Shown here one piece after another: positions 8,900-16,685 of a stretch of DNA of 37,057 bases (within the stretch, counting starts at the first letter, position 1; each line of letters starts with the position of its first letter). A model generated the notes under the pieces. That model worked only from the letters and a program-made list of their open reading frames with translations, did no database searches and was not told the origin of the DNA. The DNA comes from Microbacteriaceae bacterium PS02068 (GTDB lineage Bacteria; Actinomycetota; Actinomycetes; Actinomycetales; Microbacteriaceae). The position numbers and the translations under genes were made by a program. The stretch spans positions 1 through 37,057 of the forward strand of contig JASCPF010000031.1 in the NCBI GenBank assembly GCA_029959325.1. The letters are read 5' to 3'.

Positions 8900-8914
8900 C
8901 TCGCGGCGCCGCGC

Positions 8915-11458
8915 TCAGGAGTCGATGCCCAGGTTCCCGTGCTCCTCGTGGTGGGCGGGGTCGACCACAGGGGTCGTTCCCGTGATGACCGGGATCGACG
9001 TCGTCATGGTCGGGATGGATGCCGACAGCAGCGTGCCGTCTTCGCGCAGCGACTCGCCGATGTCGCTGAGCGTCGGGCGTCCGCTGATCACGGGGCCCTG
9101 GCCCTGCAGCGGCACGGTGACCGCCGAGTCGGGTTCGATGGTGTACTTCGTGCCGCGCACCGAGAAGGTCACGGCCTCGCCGCCGTTCGCATCAACGACC
9201 AGCTCGTCGGCGGTCACCGTCACCTGCAGCGCGGTGCCCTGCCAGTTCAGAGGGAACGACAGCAGCGGCCAGTCGGCCGGCAGGCGCGGGTCGAACGAGA
9301 GCTCGCCGTAGTGATCGCGCATGCCGCCGAAGCCCGCGACGAGGGCCGTCCACACGCCGCCCGCCGACGCCACGTGCACGCCGTCGGCGGCGTTGTGGTG
9401 CAGGTCTCCCAGGTCGACGAAGATCGACTGCGAGAAGTACTGCAGCGCGAGGTCCTGGTAGCCCACCTCGGCCGCGAGAATCGCCTGCACGACCGCCGAC
9501 AGCGTGGAATCACCCGTCGTGAGCGGGTCGTAGTACTCGAAGTCGGCCAGTTTCTCTTCGTCGGTGAAGTGGTTGCCCTGCAGATACAGCGCGAGCACCA
9601 CGTCGGCCTGCTTGAGCACCTGGTAGCGGTAGATCACGAGCGGGTGGAAGTGCAGCAGCAGCGGCCGCTGCTCGGGCAGGGTGTGCTCGAGATCCCACAC
9701 CTCGCGTTCGAGGAAGACCGCGTCCTGCGGGTGGATGCCGAGGCCCTCGCTGTACGGGATGTGCAGCGCCTCGGCGGCCGCCTCCCAGGCATCCGCCTCT
9801 CCTTCGCCGAGCCCGAGACGGTCGACCATCAATGCGTACTGCTCGGGCGCCTCCACGGCCATCTCACGGACGACCCGCGCCGCGAAGCGCAGGTTGTAGC
9901 GGGCCATCACGTTCGTGAAGAGGTTGTCGTTGACGACCGTCGTGTACTCGTCGGGGCCGGTGACACCGTGGATGTGGAACACCTCGGGCGCGCCGTCTTC
10001 GTTGTAGCGCCAGAACCCGAGGGTCGTCCACAGCCGCGCGGTCTCGACGGCGATGTCGACGCCCTCGCGGTAGAGGAACTCGTCGTCGCCCGTCGCCCGC
10101 ACGTACTTGCCGAGCGCGAAGCTGACGTCGGCGTTGATGTGGTACTGCGCCGTGCCGGCGGCATAGTAGGCGGATGCCTCTTCGCCGTTGATCGTGCGCC
10201 ACGGGAACAGGGCTCCGGCCTCGTTGAGCTGAGCGGCGCGCTTGCGGGCGGCGGGAAGCATCAGGTAGCGCATGCGCAGCGCGTTGCGTGCCCACTGCGG
10301 CGTCGAGTAGATGAGGAACGGCAGGACGTAGATCTCGGTGTCCCAGAAGTAGTGGCCGCTGTAGCCCGAGCCCGAGACGCCCTTCGCGGGCACGCCCTGA
10401 CCGTCGGCGCGGGCCGCCGCCTGTGCGAGCTGGAACAGGCACCACCGCGTCGCCTGCTGCAGGTCGGGGTGCCCGCCGATCACGACGTCTGAGCGGTCCC
10501 AGAACGCGGCCATCCACGCGGCCTGCCGGTCGAACTGCGTCTGCACGCCCTCGGCTTCGACGCGATCGAGGGTGCGCCGTCCGCGGTCGACGAGCTCGCG
10601 TGCGGGCACGCCGCGCGACGTGTGATAGCTCACGAGCTTGGTGACGGTGACGGGAACACCCGCCTTGGCCTGCACGCGGAACACGTTCTTCGCGATGTCG
10701 GGCTCGACCGAGGTGCGCGCCGAGTACTCGTTCTCGGTCTCGATCAGGTGGTCGGCGACGAGCGAGATCGTCATCCCCGACTCGGTCACGCGGTACGACA
10801 GCGCCGAGCGGCTGCCGTCCTGCCAGTACTCCTGGGGCTGCAGTACGCGGTCGTGGATCTTCTCCGCCTTGCGCGGATCGAACCCTGCCTTCGCTTTTCC
10901 GGGGGCCGTACCGCCGTAGACGTCCTCGCCGTCCTGCCGATTGAGCAGCTGCGAGCTGATCGTCACCGGGGCATCCGCGTTCAACACGGTCACCGTGACG
11001 CGCATGACCGCGAGATGCTTCTCTTCGAACGAGACCATCCTCTCGAAGTCGATCACGACGTCCTTGCCGCTGGGCGTCATCCAGCGCACGTGACGGGTCA
11101 TGATGCCGGTGCGCATGTCGAGCGCACGCTCGTACTCGCGGACGTCGGCGACGTCGAACGACAGCGGCTCGTCGTCGACGAAGACCCGCATGACCTTGGC
11201 ATCCGGCGCATTGATGATCGTCTGGCCGACCTCGGCGAAGCCGTAGGCCTGCTCGGCGTGACGGATGGGGAAGACCTCGTGGAACCCGTTGATGAACGTC
11301 CCGTGCTCGTGCGCGTGGCGCCCCTCGGGGTGGTTGCCGCGCAGCCCCAGGTAGCCGTTGCCGAGGGCGAACAGCGTCTCGGTCACACCGACGTCGTCGA
11401 GCGAGAATCTCTTCTCCACGAGGCGCCACTCATCGACGGGAAAGCGATCGCGGTCCAT
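8915..11458 (-). CDS. Glycoside hydrolase family 65 disaccharide phosphorylase (kojibiose/trehalose/maltose type)
   Basis: An 847-residue enzyme that uses phosphate to split an alpha-glucoside into beta-glucose-1-phosphate and a sugar. The catalytic acid is Glu504 in VTGPDEY. Other conserved blocks are ALGNGYLGLRGN (31-42), SGHYFWDTEIYVLPF (367-381) and GALFPWRTINGEEASA (415-430). ATG 11458 is preferred because GAAGGG sits about 9 nt upstream; ATG 11467 is equally in frame but abuts that motif. It lies just downstream of a beta-phosphoglucomutase-like HAD gene, the pairing seen in Mycobacterium tuberculosis Rv3400-Rv3401. That partner would convert beta-glucose-1-phosphate to glucose-6-phosphate. 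Which disaccharide is used cannot be read from sequence. Confidence 0.93.
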   Translation of the reverse strand: MDRDRFPVDEWRLVEKRFSLDDVGVTETLFALGNGYLGLRGNHPEGRHAHEHGTFINGFHEVFPIRHAEQAYGFAEVGQTIINAPDAKVMRVFVDDEPLSFDVADVREYERALDMRTGIMTRHVRWMTPSGKDVVIDFERMVSFEEKHLAVMRVTVTVLNADAPVTISSQLLNRQDGEDVYGGTAPGKAKAGFDPRKAEKIHDRVLQPQEYWQDGSRSALSYRVTESGMTISLVADHLIETENEYSARTSVEPDIAKNVFRVQAKAGVPVTVTKLVSYHTSRGVPARELVDRGRRTLDRVEAEGVQTQFDRQAAWMAAFWDRSDVVIGGHPDLQQATRWCLFQLAQAAARADGQGVPAKGVSGSGYSGHYFWDTEIYVLPFLIYSTPQWARNALRMRYLMLPAARKRAAQLNEAGALFPWRTINGEEASAYYAAGTAQYHINADVSFALGKYVRATGDDEFLYREGVDIAVETARLWTTLGFWRYNEDGAPEVFHIHGVTGPDEYTTVVNDNLFTNVMARYNLRFAARVVREMAVEAPEQYALMVDRLGLGEGEADAWEAAAEALHIPYSEGLGIHPQDAVFLEREVWDLEHTLPEQRPLLLHFHPLVIYRYQVLKQADVVLALYLQGNHFTDEEKLADFEYYDPLTTGDSTLSAVVQAILAAEVGYQDLALQYFSQSIFVDLGDLHHNAADGVHVASAGGVWTALVAGFGGMRDHYGELSFDPRLPADWPLLSFPLNWQGTALQVTVTADELVVDANGGEAVTFSVRGTKYTIEPDSAVTVPLQGQGPVISGRPTLSDIGESLREDGTLLSASIPTMTTSIPVITGTTPVVDPAHHEEHGNLGIDS

Positions 11459-11511
11459 TCGGTCCATCCCTTCGGTCACAGCAGAGTTCACAGCGGATTT
11501 CGCGGCGGAGG

Positions 11512-12249
11512 TCACGAGACGAACGCCGACAGGTCGTCGACGACGAGGTCGGCGCCGAGGTCGAGCAGGGCCTGGGCTCCCGCCCCGCGGTCGACGCCGA
11601 CGACGAGCGAGTATCCGGCGGCCGAGGCCGACTGCACACCCGAGTGCGCGTCTTCGACGGCGGCGCTGCGCGCAGGGTCGACGCCGAGCATCTGGGCGCC
11701 CTTCGCGAACATGTCGGGCTCGGGCTTCGAGCGCAGGCCCTCGCGCTCGGCGACGACGCCGTCCATGACGACCGGGAAGAAGTCGCGGATGCCTGCCGCC
11801 GCCAGCACCTCTTCGGCATTCTTCGAGCTCGAGACGACGCCGATCGGGGTACCGGCGGCGCGCAACTGCTCGAGCAGGGCGAGCGAACCGGGGTAGGGCG
11901 CGATCCCCTCGGTGCGCAGCACGTTCGCGAAGACCACGTTCTTGCGGTTGCCGATGCCGCACACGGTGTCGGCGGACGGGTCATCGGCGGGCTCACCCCA
12001 CGGCACCTCGACGTCGCGCGAGCGCAGCAGGCTCGCGACGCCGTCGTAACGCTGCTTGCCGTCGAGGTAGCGGAAGTAGTCGTCCGGCTCGTATGCCGGT
12101 TCGATGCCCCAGGTCGCGAAGAGCTGGGTGAACATCGTCTGCCAGGCGTGCATGTGCACTTCGGCCGTCGGCGTCAGCACACCGTCGAGATCGAACAGCA
12201 CGCCGTCGTAGGTTCTCAAGTCGGGAAGTTCAGGGAGTTCCTCGGTCAC
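11512..12249 (-). CDS. HAD-family hydrolase, beta-phosphoglucomutase-like
   Basis: A 245-residue HAD protein from GTG 12249. The nucleophile motif is FDLDGVLTPT (Asp20, Asp22), motif II is VVSSSKNAEEVL, motif III the lysine of SKPEPDMF and motif IV VEDAHSG. The four-helix cap between motifs I and II has phosphoglucomutase character (VHMHAWQTMF). The likely reaction is beta-glucose-1-phosphate to glucose-6-phosphate, channelling the product of the GH65 phosphorylase that follows 53 bp downstream. A phosphatase acting on sugar phosphates is the alternative. The start has no Shine-Dalgarno but is preceded by TACGCT at 6 nt, so it is probably leaderless. Confidence 0.88.
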   Translation of the reverse strand: MTEELPELPDLRTYDGVLFDLDGVLTPTAEVHMHAWQTMFTQLFATWGIEPAYEPDDYFRYLDGKQRYDGVASLLRSRDVEVPWGEPADDPSADTVCGIGNRKNVVFANVLRTEGIAPYPGSLALLEQLRAAGTPIGVVSSSKNAEEVLAAAGIRDFFPVVMDGVVAEREGLRSKPEPDMFAKGAQMLGVDPARSAAVEDAHSGVQSASAAGYSLVVGVDRGAGAQALLDLGADLVVDDLSAFVS

Positions 12250-12261
12250 CGTGCCAGCGTA
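12250..12261 (-). promoter_or_regulatory. Leaderless promoter -10 box for the HAD/GH65 operon
   Basis: TACGCT (12261-12256), a 6-nt spacer, then the GTG start. No clear -35. Confidence 0.55.
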
Positions 12262-12314
12262 GTGGCGGCGCGAGACCGGCGTGTGACAGATGTGGGATGC
12301 CGCGGCGGGCGCCC

Positions 12315-13508
12315 TCACGCTACCCCGGCGACAGAGAGGGTCTGCCGCGCGATCTCGAGCTCTTCGTTGGTCGCCACGACGAGCACGGTGACGGGCGAGT
12401 CGTCGGTCGAGATCACGCGGATGCCCTTCCGACGCTCGTCGTTGCGGGCGGCGTCGAGGTGCACGCCGGCAAAGCCCAGCGTCTCGACGGCGGCGGCGCG
12501 CACGAGCGGCGAGTTCTCGCCGACTCCCGCCGTGAACGAGATGACGTCGACGCCGCCGAGCTGCGCGATGTAGGCGCCGAGATAGGCCCGCAGCCGGTGG
12601 ATGTACACGTCGAACGCGAGACTCGCGGCCCCGTCACCGGCCGCGCGGCGGTCTTCGATGTCGCGCATGTCGCTGACGCCGGCGAGGCCGAGCATGCCGC
12701 TGCGCTTGTTGAGGAAGCTGTCGAGCTCGCCCGGTGACATCTCTTCGCGGCGGGCGAGCACCAGCAGGATCGACGGATCGAGATCGCCCGAGCGGGTGCC
12801 CATGACGAGGCCCTCGAGGGGGGTGAGGCCCATCGAGGTCTCGACCGACAGGCCACCGTCGATCGCGGCGACCGAGGCGCCGTTGCCGAGGTGCAGCACG
12901 ATCTGCTTCAGCTCGCGCAGCGGGCGCCCGACGAACCGCGCGGCCTCTTCGCTGACGAACTTGTGGCTCGTGCCGTGGAACCCGTAGCGGCGGATGCGGT
13001 GCTTGCGCGCCAGCTCTCGGTCGATCGCGTACGTGTAGGCGGCCGGCGGCAGCGTCTGGTGGAAGGCCGTGTCGAAGACGGCGACGTGGGCCAGCTGCGG
13101 AAACGCCGCCCGGGCAGCGCGGATGCCCTGCACGGCGCCGGGGTTGTGCAGCGGGGCGAGCACCGACAGCTCGTCGATGTTGATCTCGACGAGGTCGGTG
13201 ATGAGCGTCGGGTGGAAGAAGCGGGCCCCGCCCTGCACGACCCGGTGCCCGACGGCGGCGGGCGGGTTCTCGGCGAGCGAGGGGCCGTGTTCGGCGAACG
13301 AATCGAGCATGAGCGCGAAGCCGGCGGCATGGTCGGCGATCGGCACCTCGCGCGTGTACGAGGCATCCCCCGTCTTGTGGGTGACCGAGCCGATGTCTTC
13401 ACCGATGCGCTCGACGAGGCCGGATGCCAGGGACTCCTGCGTCTCGACGTCGACGAGCTGGTACTTGAACGACGATGAGCCGCTGTTGATGACGAGCACG
13501 ACGGTCAT
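12315..13508 (-). CDS. ackA: Acetate kinase
   Basis: A 397-residue ASKHA-fold kinase interconverting acetyl phosphate plus ADP and acetate plus ATP. Visible motifs are INSGSSSFK at residues 7-15, GHRVVQGG (Arg89), VFDTAFH (Asp146), FHGTSHK (His178), the phosphate-binding GNGAS (208-212), GTRSGDLDP (Arg239) and NEELEIAR near the C-terminus (Glu382). Length is normal. The ATG overlaps the pta stop by four bases (ATGA), so the two are co-translated. Together they allow overflow excretion of acetate or, in reverse, acetate uptake. Confidence 0.98.
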   Translation of the reverse strand: MTVVLVINSGSSSFKYQLVDVETQESLASGLVERIGEDIGSVTHKTGDASYTREVPIADHAAGFALMLDSFAEHGPSLAENPPAAVGHRVVQGGARFFHPTLITDLVEINIDELSVLAPLHNPGAVQGIRAARAAFPQLAHVAVFDTAFHQTLPPAAYTYAIDRELARKHRIRRYGFHGTSHKFVSEEAARFVGRPLRELKQIVLHLGNGASVAAIDGGLSVETSMGLTPLEGLVMGTRSGDLDPSILLVLARREEMSPGELDSFLNKRSGMLGLAGVSDMRDIEDRRAAGDGAASLAFDVYIHRLRAYLGAYIAQLGGVDVISFTAGVGENSPLVRAAAVETLGFAGVHLDAARNDERRKGIRVISTDDSPVTVLVVATNEELEIARQTLSVAGVA

Positions 13509-15688
13509 GCGGTGGCTCCTTCTGCGGCGGCATCCTGCGCCTGATATCCCTGGGCCTGGTATCCCTGGGCCTGAATCGCCGTGATCGCGATCGTGTTGAC
13601 GATGTCGTCGACGAGCGCGCCACGGGAGAGGTCGTTGATGGGCTTGTTGAGCCCCTGCAGCACCGGCCCCATCGCGATCGCGCTGGCCGAGCGCTGCACG
13701 GCCTTGTAGGTGTTGTTGCCGGTGTTCAGATCGGGGAAGACGAACACGGTGGCGCGACCCGCGACCTGCGAGTCGGGCATCTTGGTCTTCGCGACGGCGG
13801 CGTCGGCCGCGGCGTCGTACTGGATGGGCCCCTCGACGAGCAGTTCCGGTGCCCGCTCACGCACGATCACCGTCGCGGCGCGCACCTTGTCGACGTCGGC
13901 GCCCGACCCCGATTCGCCGGTCGAGTACGAGAGCATCGCGACGCGCGGGTCGATGCCGAACTGCCGAGCGGTGGATGCCGAGGAGATCGCGATGTCGGCG
14001 AGCTGCTCGGCCTTCGGGTCGGGGATCACGGCGCAATCGCCGTAGACGAGCACGCGGTCGGCGAGCGCCATCAGGAACACGCTCGAGACGACCGAGACGC
14101 CGGGGCGGGTCTTGATGATCTCGAACGCCGGCCGGATCGTGTGCGCCGTCGTGTGCGCGGCGCCCGAGACCATGCCGTCGGCAAGCCCCAGATGGACCAT
14201 CATCGTGCCGAAGTACGAGACGTCCGTCACCGTGTCGGCGGCCTGCTGATAGGTCACGCCCTTGTGCTTGCGCAGCTCGGCGTACTCCGTCGCGAAGCGG
14301 TCGACCGTCGCGGGATCGAACGGGCTCAGCACCTGCGCCGCCGACAGGTCGAGGCCGAGCTCGACGGCGCGGCCGCGCACGTCGGCCTCTTCGCCGAGGA
14401 TCGTCAGATCGGCGATGCCCCGCGCGAGCACCGTCGCGGCCGCCTTGAGCACGCGGTCATCGCCGCCCTCGGGCAGCACGATGCGCTTGCGCGAGGTGCG
14501 CGCCGTCTCGAGCAGCTGGTACTCGAACATGAGCGGGGTGACGACGGTCGAGTGCGCGAGACCGAGCGACCGGGTGAACTCGTCGGTGTCGATGTGCTGC
14601 TCGAAGAGGGCCAGCGCGGTGTCGAAACGACGCTGCGATCCGGCGGCCAGCCGCCCCCGCGTGCCCATGACCCGGACGGCGGTGTCGTACGTGTCGAGAT
14701 CGGTCTGGATGATCGGCAGCGGCGAGTCGAGGCCGACCATGAGCTCTTTCACCGCGGGCGGCAGGGGGAACGGCCCGTTGAGGATGATGCCCGCGATCGA
14801 GGGGAAGGTGCCCGATGAGTTCGCGAGCAGCAGGCCCAGAAGCACCTCGGTGCGGTCGGCGGGCACGATGACGATGGCCCCCTCGGTGAGCCGCGGCAGG
14901 ATGTTGTTCAGGGACATCCCCGCCACCACGACGTCGAGCACTTCGCGGGTGACGAGATCGTCGTCGCCGCGCAGCAGACGGCCATCGAGCTTCAGCATGA
15001 TGTCGCGCACGGCGGGTGCCACGAGGAACACGTCTTCGGGGATCGACCAGACACCGACCGGCGTCTCGCGCACGCCGTCGGCGGCGGGGGCGTTCTCGAC
15101 GACGGCGCGCACCGCGGCGTTCACGGCCGAGAGCTCGTTCGGATCGGCGCGGTTCGTGATGACGGCGAACAGCTCGGCGCGCTGATGGGTGATCTCGGTG
15201 AGGACGAGCTCCATGATCTTCCCGATCTGCTCGGGGGTGCGCGCGACGCTCACGCCGAGGCGGTCGCCCTCCCCCGCCCGCCCGTTGAGGGCGACGAGCA
15301 CCGGGGCGCCGAGGTTCGCCGCGATGCGGGCGTTGTAGCCGAGTTCGCTCATGGAGCCGACATCGGTGAAGTCGCTGCCGACGATGACGACCGCGTCGCA
15401 CTTCGCCTCGACGGCTTTGAACCGGTCGATGATCTTCGACAGCGCGGCATCCGCGTCGTGGCGTATCTCGTCGTACGTGACGCCGACGCATTCCTCATAG
15501 GTCAGGTCGACGCCGACGTGGTCGAGCAGCATCTCGAGCACGTAGTCGCGCTCGGCGGTCGAACGCGCGATCGATCGGAAGACCCCGACCCGCGGAATCG
15601 AGCGGGTGAGCGCGTCGATCACGCCCAGGACGATGGTGGACTTGCCCGACAAGCCCTCGGTCGACGTGATGTAGATGCTCTGGGCCAC
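13505..15688 (-). CDS. pta: Phosphate acetyltransferase, long form with N-terminal DRTGG/BioD-like domains
   Basis: A 727-residue enzyme converting acetyl-CoA plus phosphate to acetyl phosphate. The N-terminal third (TEGLSGKST near 9-17) is a P-loop-like BioD domain, the middle is the DRTGG regulatory domain, and the catalytic PTA domain fills about residues 400-715 (STGESGSGADVDKV, PDLNTGNNTYK). This is the usual long architecture. The GTG start at 15688 is set by TAGGCT exactly 6 nt upstream and the absence of a Shine-Dalgarno. The extreme C-terminus carries the duplication QAQGYQAQGY from a 15-bp tandem repeat (13541-13570), beyond the catalytic domain. Confidence 0.97.
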   Translation of the reverse strand: MAQSIYITSTEGLSGKSTIVLGVIDALTRSIPRVGVFRSIARSTAERDYVLEMLLDHVGVDLTYEECVGVTYDEIRHDADAALSKIIDRFKAVEAKCDAVVIVGSDFTDVGSMSELGYNARIAANLGAPVLVALNGRAGEGDRLGVSVARTPEQIGKIMELVLTEITHQRAELFAVITNRADPNELSAVNAAVRAVVENAPAADGVRETPVGVWSIPEDVFLVAPAVRDIMLKLDGRLLRGDDDLVTREVLDVVVAGMSLNNILPRLTEGAIVIVPADRTEVLLGLLLANSSGTFPSIAGIILNGPFPLPPAVKELMVGLDSPLPIIQTDLDTYDTAVRVMGTRGRLAAGSQRRFDTALALFEQHIDTDEFTRSLGLAHSTVVTPLMFEYQLLETARTSRKRIVLPEGGDDRVLKAAATVLARGIADLTILGEEADVRGRAVELGLDLSAAQVLSPFDPATVDRFATEYAELRKHKGVTYQQAADTVTDVSYFGTMMVHLGLADGMVSGAAHTTAHTIRPAFEIIKTRPGVSVVSSVFLMALADRVLVYGDCAVIPDPKAEQLADIAISSASTARQFGIDPRVAMLSYSTGESGSGADVDKVRAATVIVRERAPELLVEGPIQYDAAADAAVAKTKMPDSQVAGRATVFVFPDLNTGNNTYKAVQRSASAIAMGPVLQGLNKPINDLSRGALVDDIVNTIAITAIQAQGYQAQGYQAQDAAAEGATA
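13541..13570 (-). repeat. Two 15-bp tandem units in the 3' end of pta
   Basis: Near-identical 15-bp units at 13541-13555 and 13556-13570 duplicate the peptide Q-A-Q-G-Y. The length keeps the frame. Confidence 0.6.
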
Positions 15689-15700
15689 CCCGCCAGCCTA
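15689..15700 (-). promoter_or_regulatory. Leaderless promoter -10 box for pta-ackA
   Basis: TAGGCT (15700-15695) followed by the 6-nt spacer GGCGGG and the GTG start of pta. Confidence 0.6.
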
Positions 15701-15793
15701 GGCGGGCGCCGGATGCCACGGCCAGAGAGCCGCCCGGACAAAACCGACCGTTCACCCGGTGGCCCCGCCCGGTCCCCGAGATTGCTCAACCCC

Positions 15794-15926
15794 GGTCCCC
15801 GAGCCTGTCGAGGGGTCGCACCGCCACCGATGACCCTTCGACAAGCTCAGGGACCGGACGAAGAAGCTCAGGGACCGGACGAAGAGGCTGAGGGACCGGA
15901 CGAAGAAGCTCAGGGACCGGATTCAG
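15794..15926. repeat. Repeat cluster A: inverted 24-bp pair running into four 21-bp tandem units
   Basis: A forward copy at 15794-15817 and an inverted copy at 15832-15855 flank a 14-nt loop, giving a potential hairpin with about 24-bp arms. From 15843 the repeat end is amplified as four direct units of 21 bp (15843-15863, 15864-15884, 15885-15905, 15906-15926; the last diverges at its end) of the form AAGCTCAGGGACCGGACGAA plus G. Read on the plus strand they encode a heptad repeat (A-Q-G-P-D-E-E), but no supported gene uses it. The minus-strand nuclease pseudogene ends inside the last unit. Confidence 0.85.
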
Positions 15927-16236
15927 GGTGAGGCTCCGGGGTAGCGGGCGCAGACGGCGAGCGGGCGAGGCGCCGAAGATCATCGGCGCGATCGTCGATC
16001 AGCGCCAGCTTCTTTGCGCGGCTCCAGCCGTGCAGTTACTTCTCGCGGGCAAAGGCGTCGTCGATGCGGTCGTACTCCTCGACGTACAGCAGGACGACGG
16101 GGCGTCGTTTGATCGTGCAACGGGCCGCGAGGATCTCGTCGTTGTTGTGCTCCCAGACACGAGCCTCAGGTTCCTTCGCCGTGCTGCCGACGTAGAGGCT
16201 GTCGTCGCGGCATCGAACGATGTACATCCATGGCAT
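15910..16236 (-). pseudogene. GIY-YIG nuclease family protein, interrupted by a TAA
   Basis: From ATG 16236 the frame begins MPWMYIV and continues with LYVGST, the GIY-YIG signature of small UvrC-type (URI) single-domain nucleases, to FAREK and then TAA at 16038-16036. In the same frame it goes on L-H-G-W-S-R-A-K-K-L-A-L-I to TGA at 15912-15910. The family normally reads EKQxxGWSRAKKxALI, so a glutamine codon (CAA) changed to TAA is the simplest explanation. Intact, the protein would have about 108 residues. The gene is flanked on both sides by the 24-bp repeat clusters. The stop removes the conserved C-terminal helix; the 66-residue stub is probably inactive. A base-call error is possible. 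Confidence 0.8.
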
Positions 16237-16329
16237 CCCGCCAGCGAAGCAGATCGGCACCGCATCGGAGGGCGCGTCGGCGAAGGTGTGGATGATGTCG
16301 ACGTTCGTTGAGGCTGGGGAGGAAGCGAC

Positions 16330-16452
16330 GACCCCTCGACAAGCTCGGGGACCGACCGGATGACGACGACCCCTCGACAAGCTCGGGGACCGGGTGAGAC
16401 AAGCTCGGGGACCGACCGGGATGACGACGACCCCTCGACAAGCTCGGGGACC
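16330..16452. repeat. Repeat cluster B: three full and one truncated copy of the 24-bp element, direct
   Basis: Full copies are at 16330-16353, 16368-16391 and 16429-16452; a 16-bp truncated copy is at 16398-16413. All have the same orientation, with core CCCTCGACAAGCTCGGGGAC. They are separated by related GACCGG/ATGACGAC spacers, so the array looks like local tandem amplification. It lies between the nuclease pseudogene and the 3' end of the SRP RNA gene. Confidence 0.85.
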
Positions 16453-16477
16453 GGACGGGGCACGCCCGGACAAAAGA

Positions 16478-16566
16478 AAGACTCTCCGCGAACCCGGCAG
16501 AGCCTGGTTACCCTTGCTACGTTTCCGTCCTGGGGGATTTGGCCTGGGTGCCGCCTCGCGGAGAGC
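16478..16566 (-). ncRNA. ffs: Signal recognition particle RNA (small, 4.5S-type)
   Basis: The minus strand carries the SRP domain IV signature: CCCAGG, then ACG-GAAA-CGT (a GNRA tetraloop on a 3-bp stem), then AGCAAGGG. AGG and AGCA form the symmetric internal loop bound by Ffh. The ends pair perfectly (CTCTCCGCG at 16565-16557 with CGCGGAGAG at 16490-16482), giving a closed rod of about 84-90 nt. TCTTTCTTTTG follows immediately and is the likely termination tract. Ends are approximate. The RNA scaffolds Ffh and FtsY for co-translational membrane targeting. Confidence 0.93.
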
Positions 16567-16573
16567 TACTGGC

Positions 16574-16579
16574 AGTTTA
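16574..16579 (-). promoter_or_regulatory. -10 box for the SRP RNA
   Basis: TAAACT (TANNNT) lies about 8 nt upstream of the predicted RNA 5' end. The -35 is not recognisable. Confidence 0.5.
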
Positions 16580-16685
16580 CCCGACGTCCGGCCCGGCCCG
16601 TGCCGCGCCGGGTTAGCATCGAGCTAGCCCACCCGAGCACGCCGCAACGATGCGGCCACACCGACCACGGAAGACACCTCCGCGC

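Noticed and set aside
8902..8913. 12-bp palindrome CGCGGCGCCGCG between the IclR and GH65 genes
   Set aside because: It is self-complementary with no loop and very GC-rich; it may aid termination but cannot be told from composition.
11459..11962. N-terminal extension of the GH65 frame
   Set aside because: It overlaps the HAD gene out of frame and has a shadow composition; the enzyme's conserved N-terminus starts at 11458.
15843..16452. Possible CRISPR array
   Set aside because: Units are too short, the spacers are themselves repeats, and no cas gene is present.
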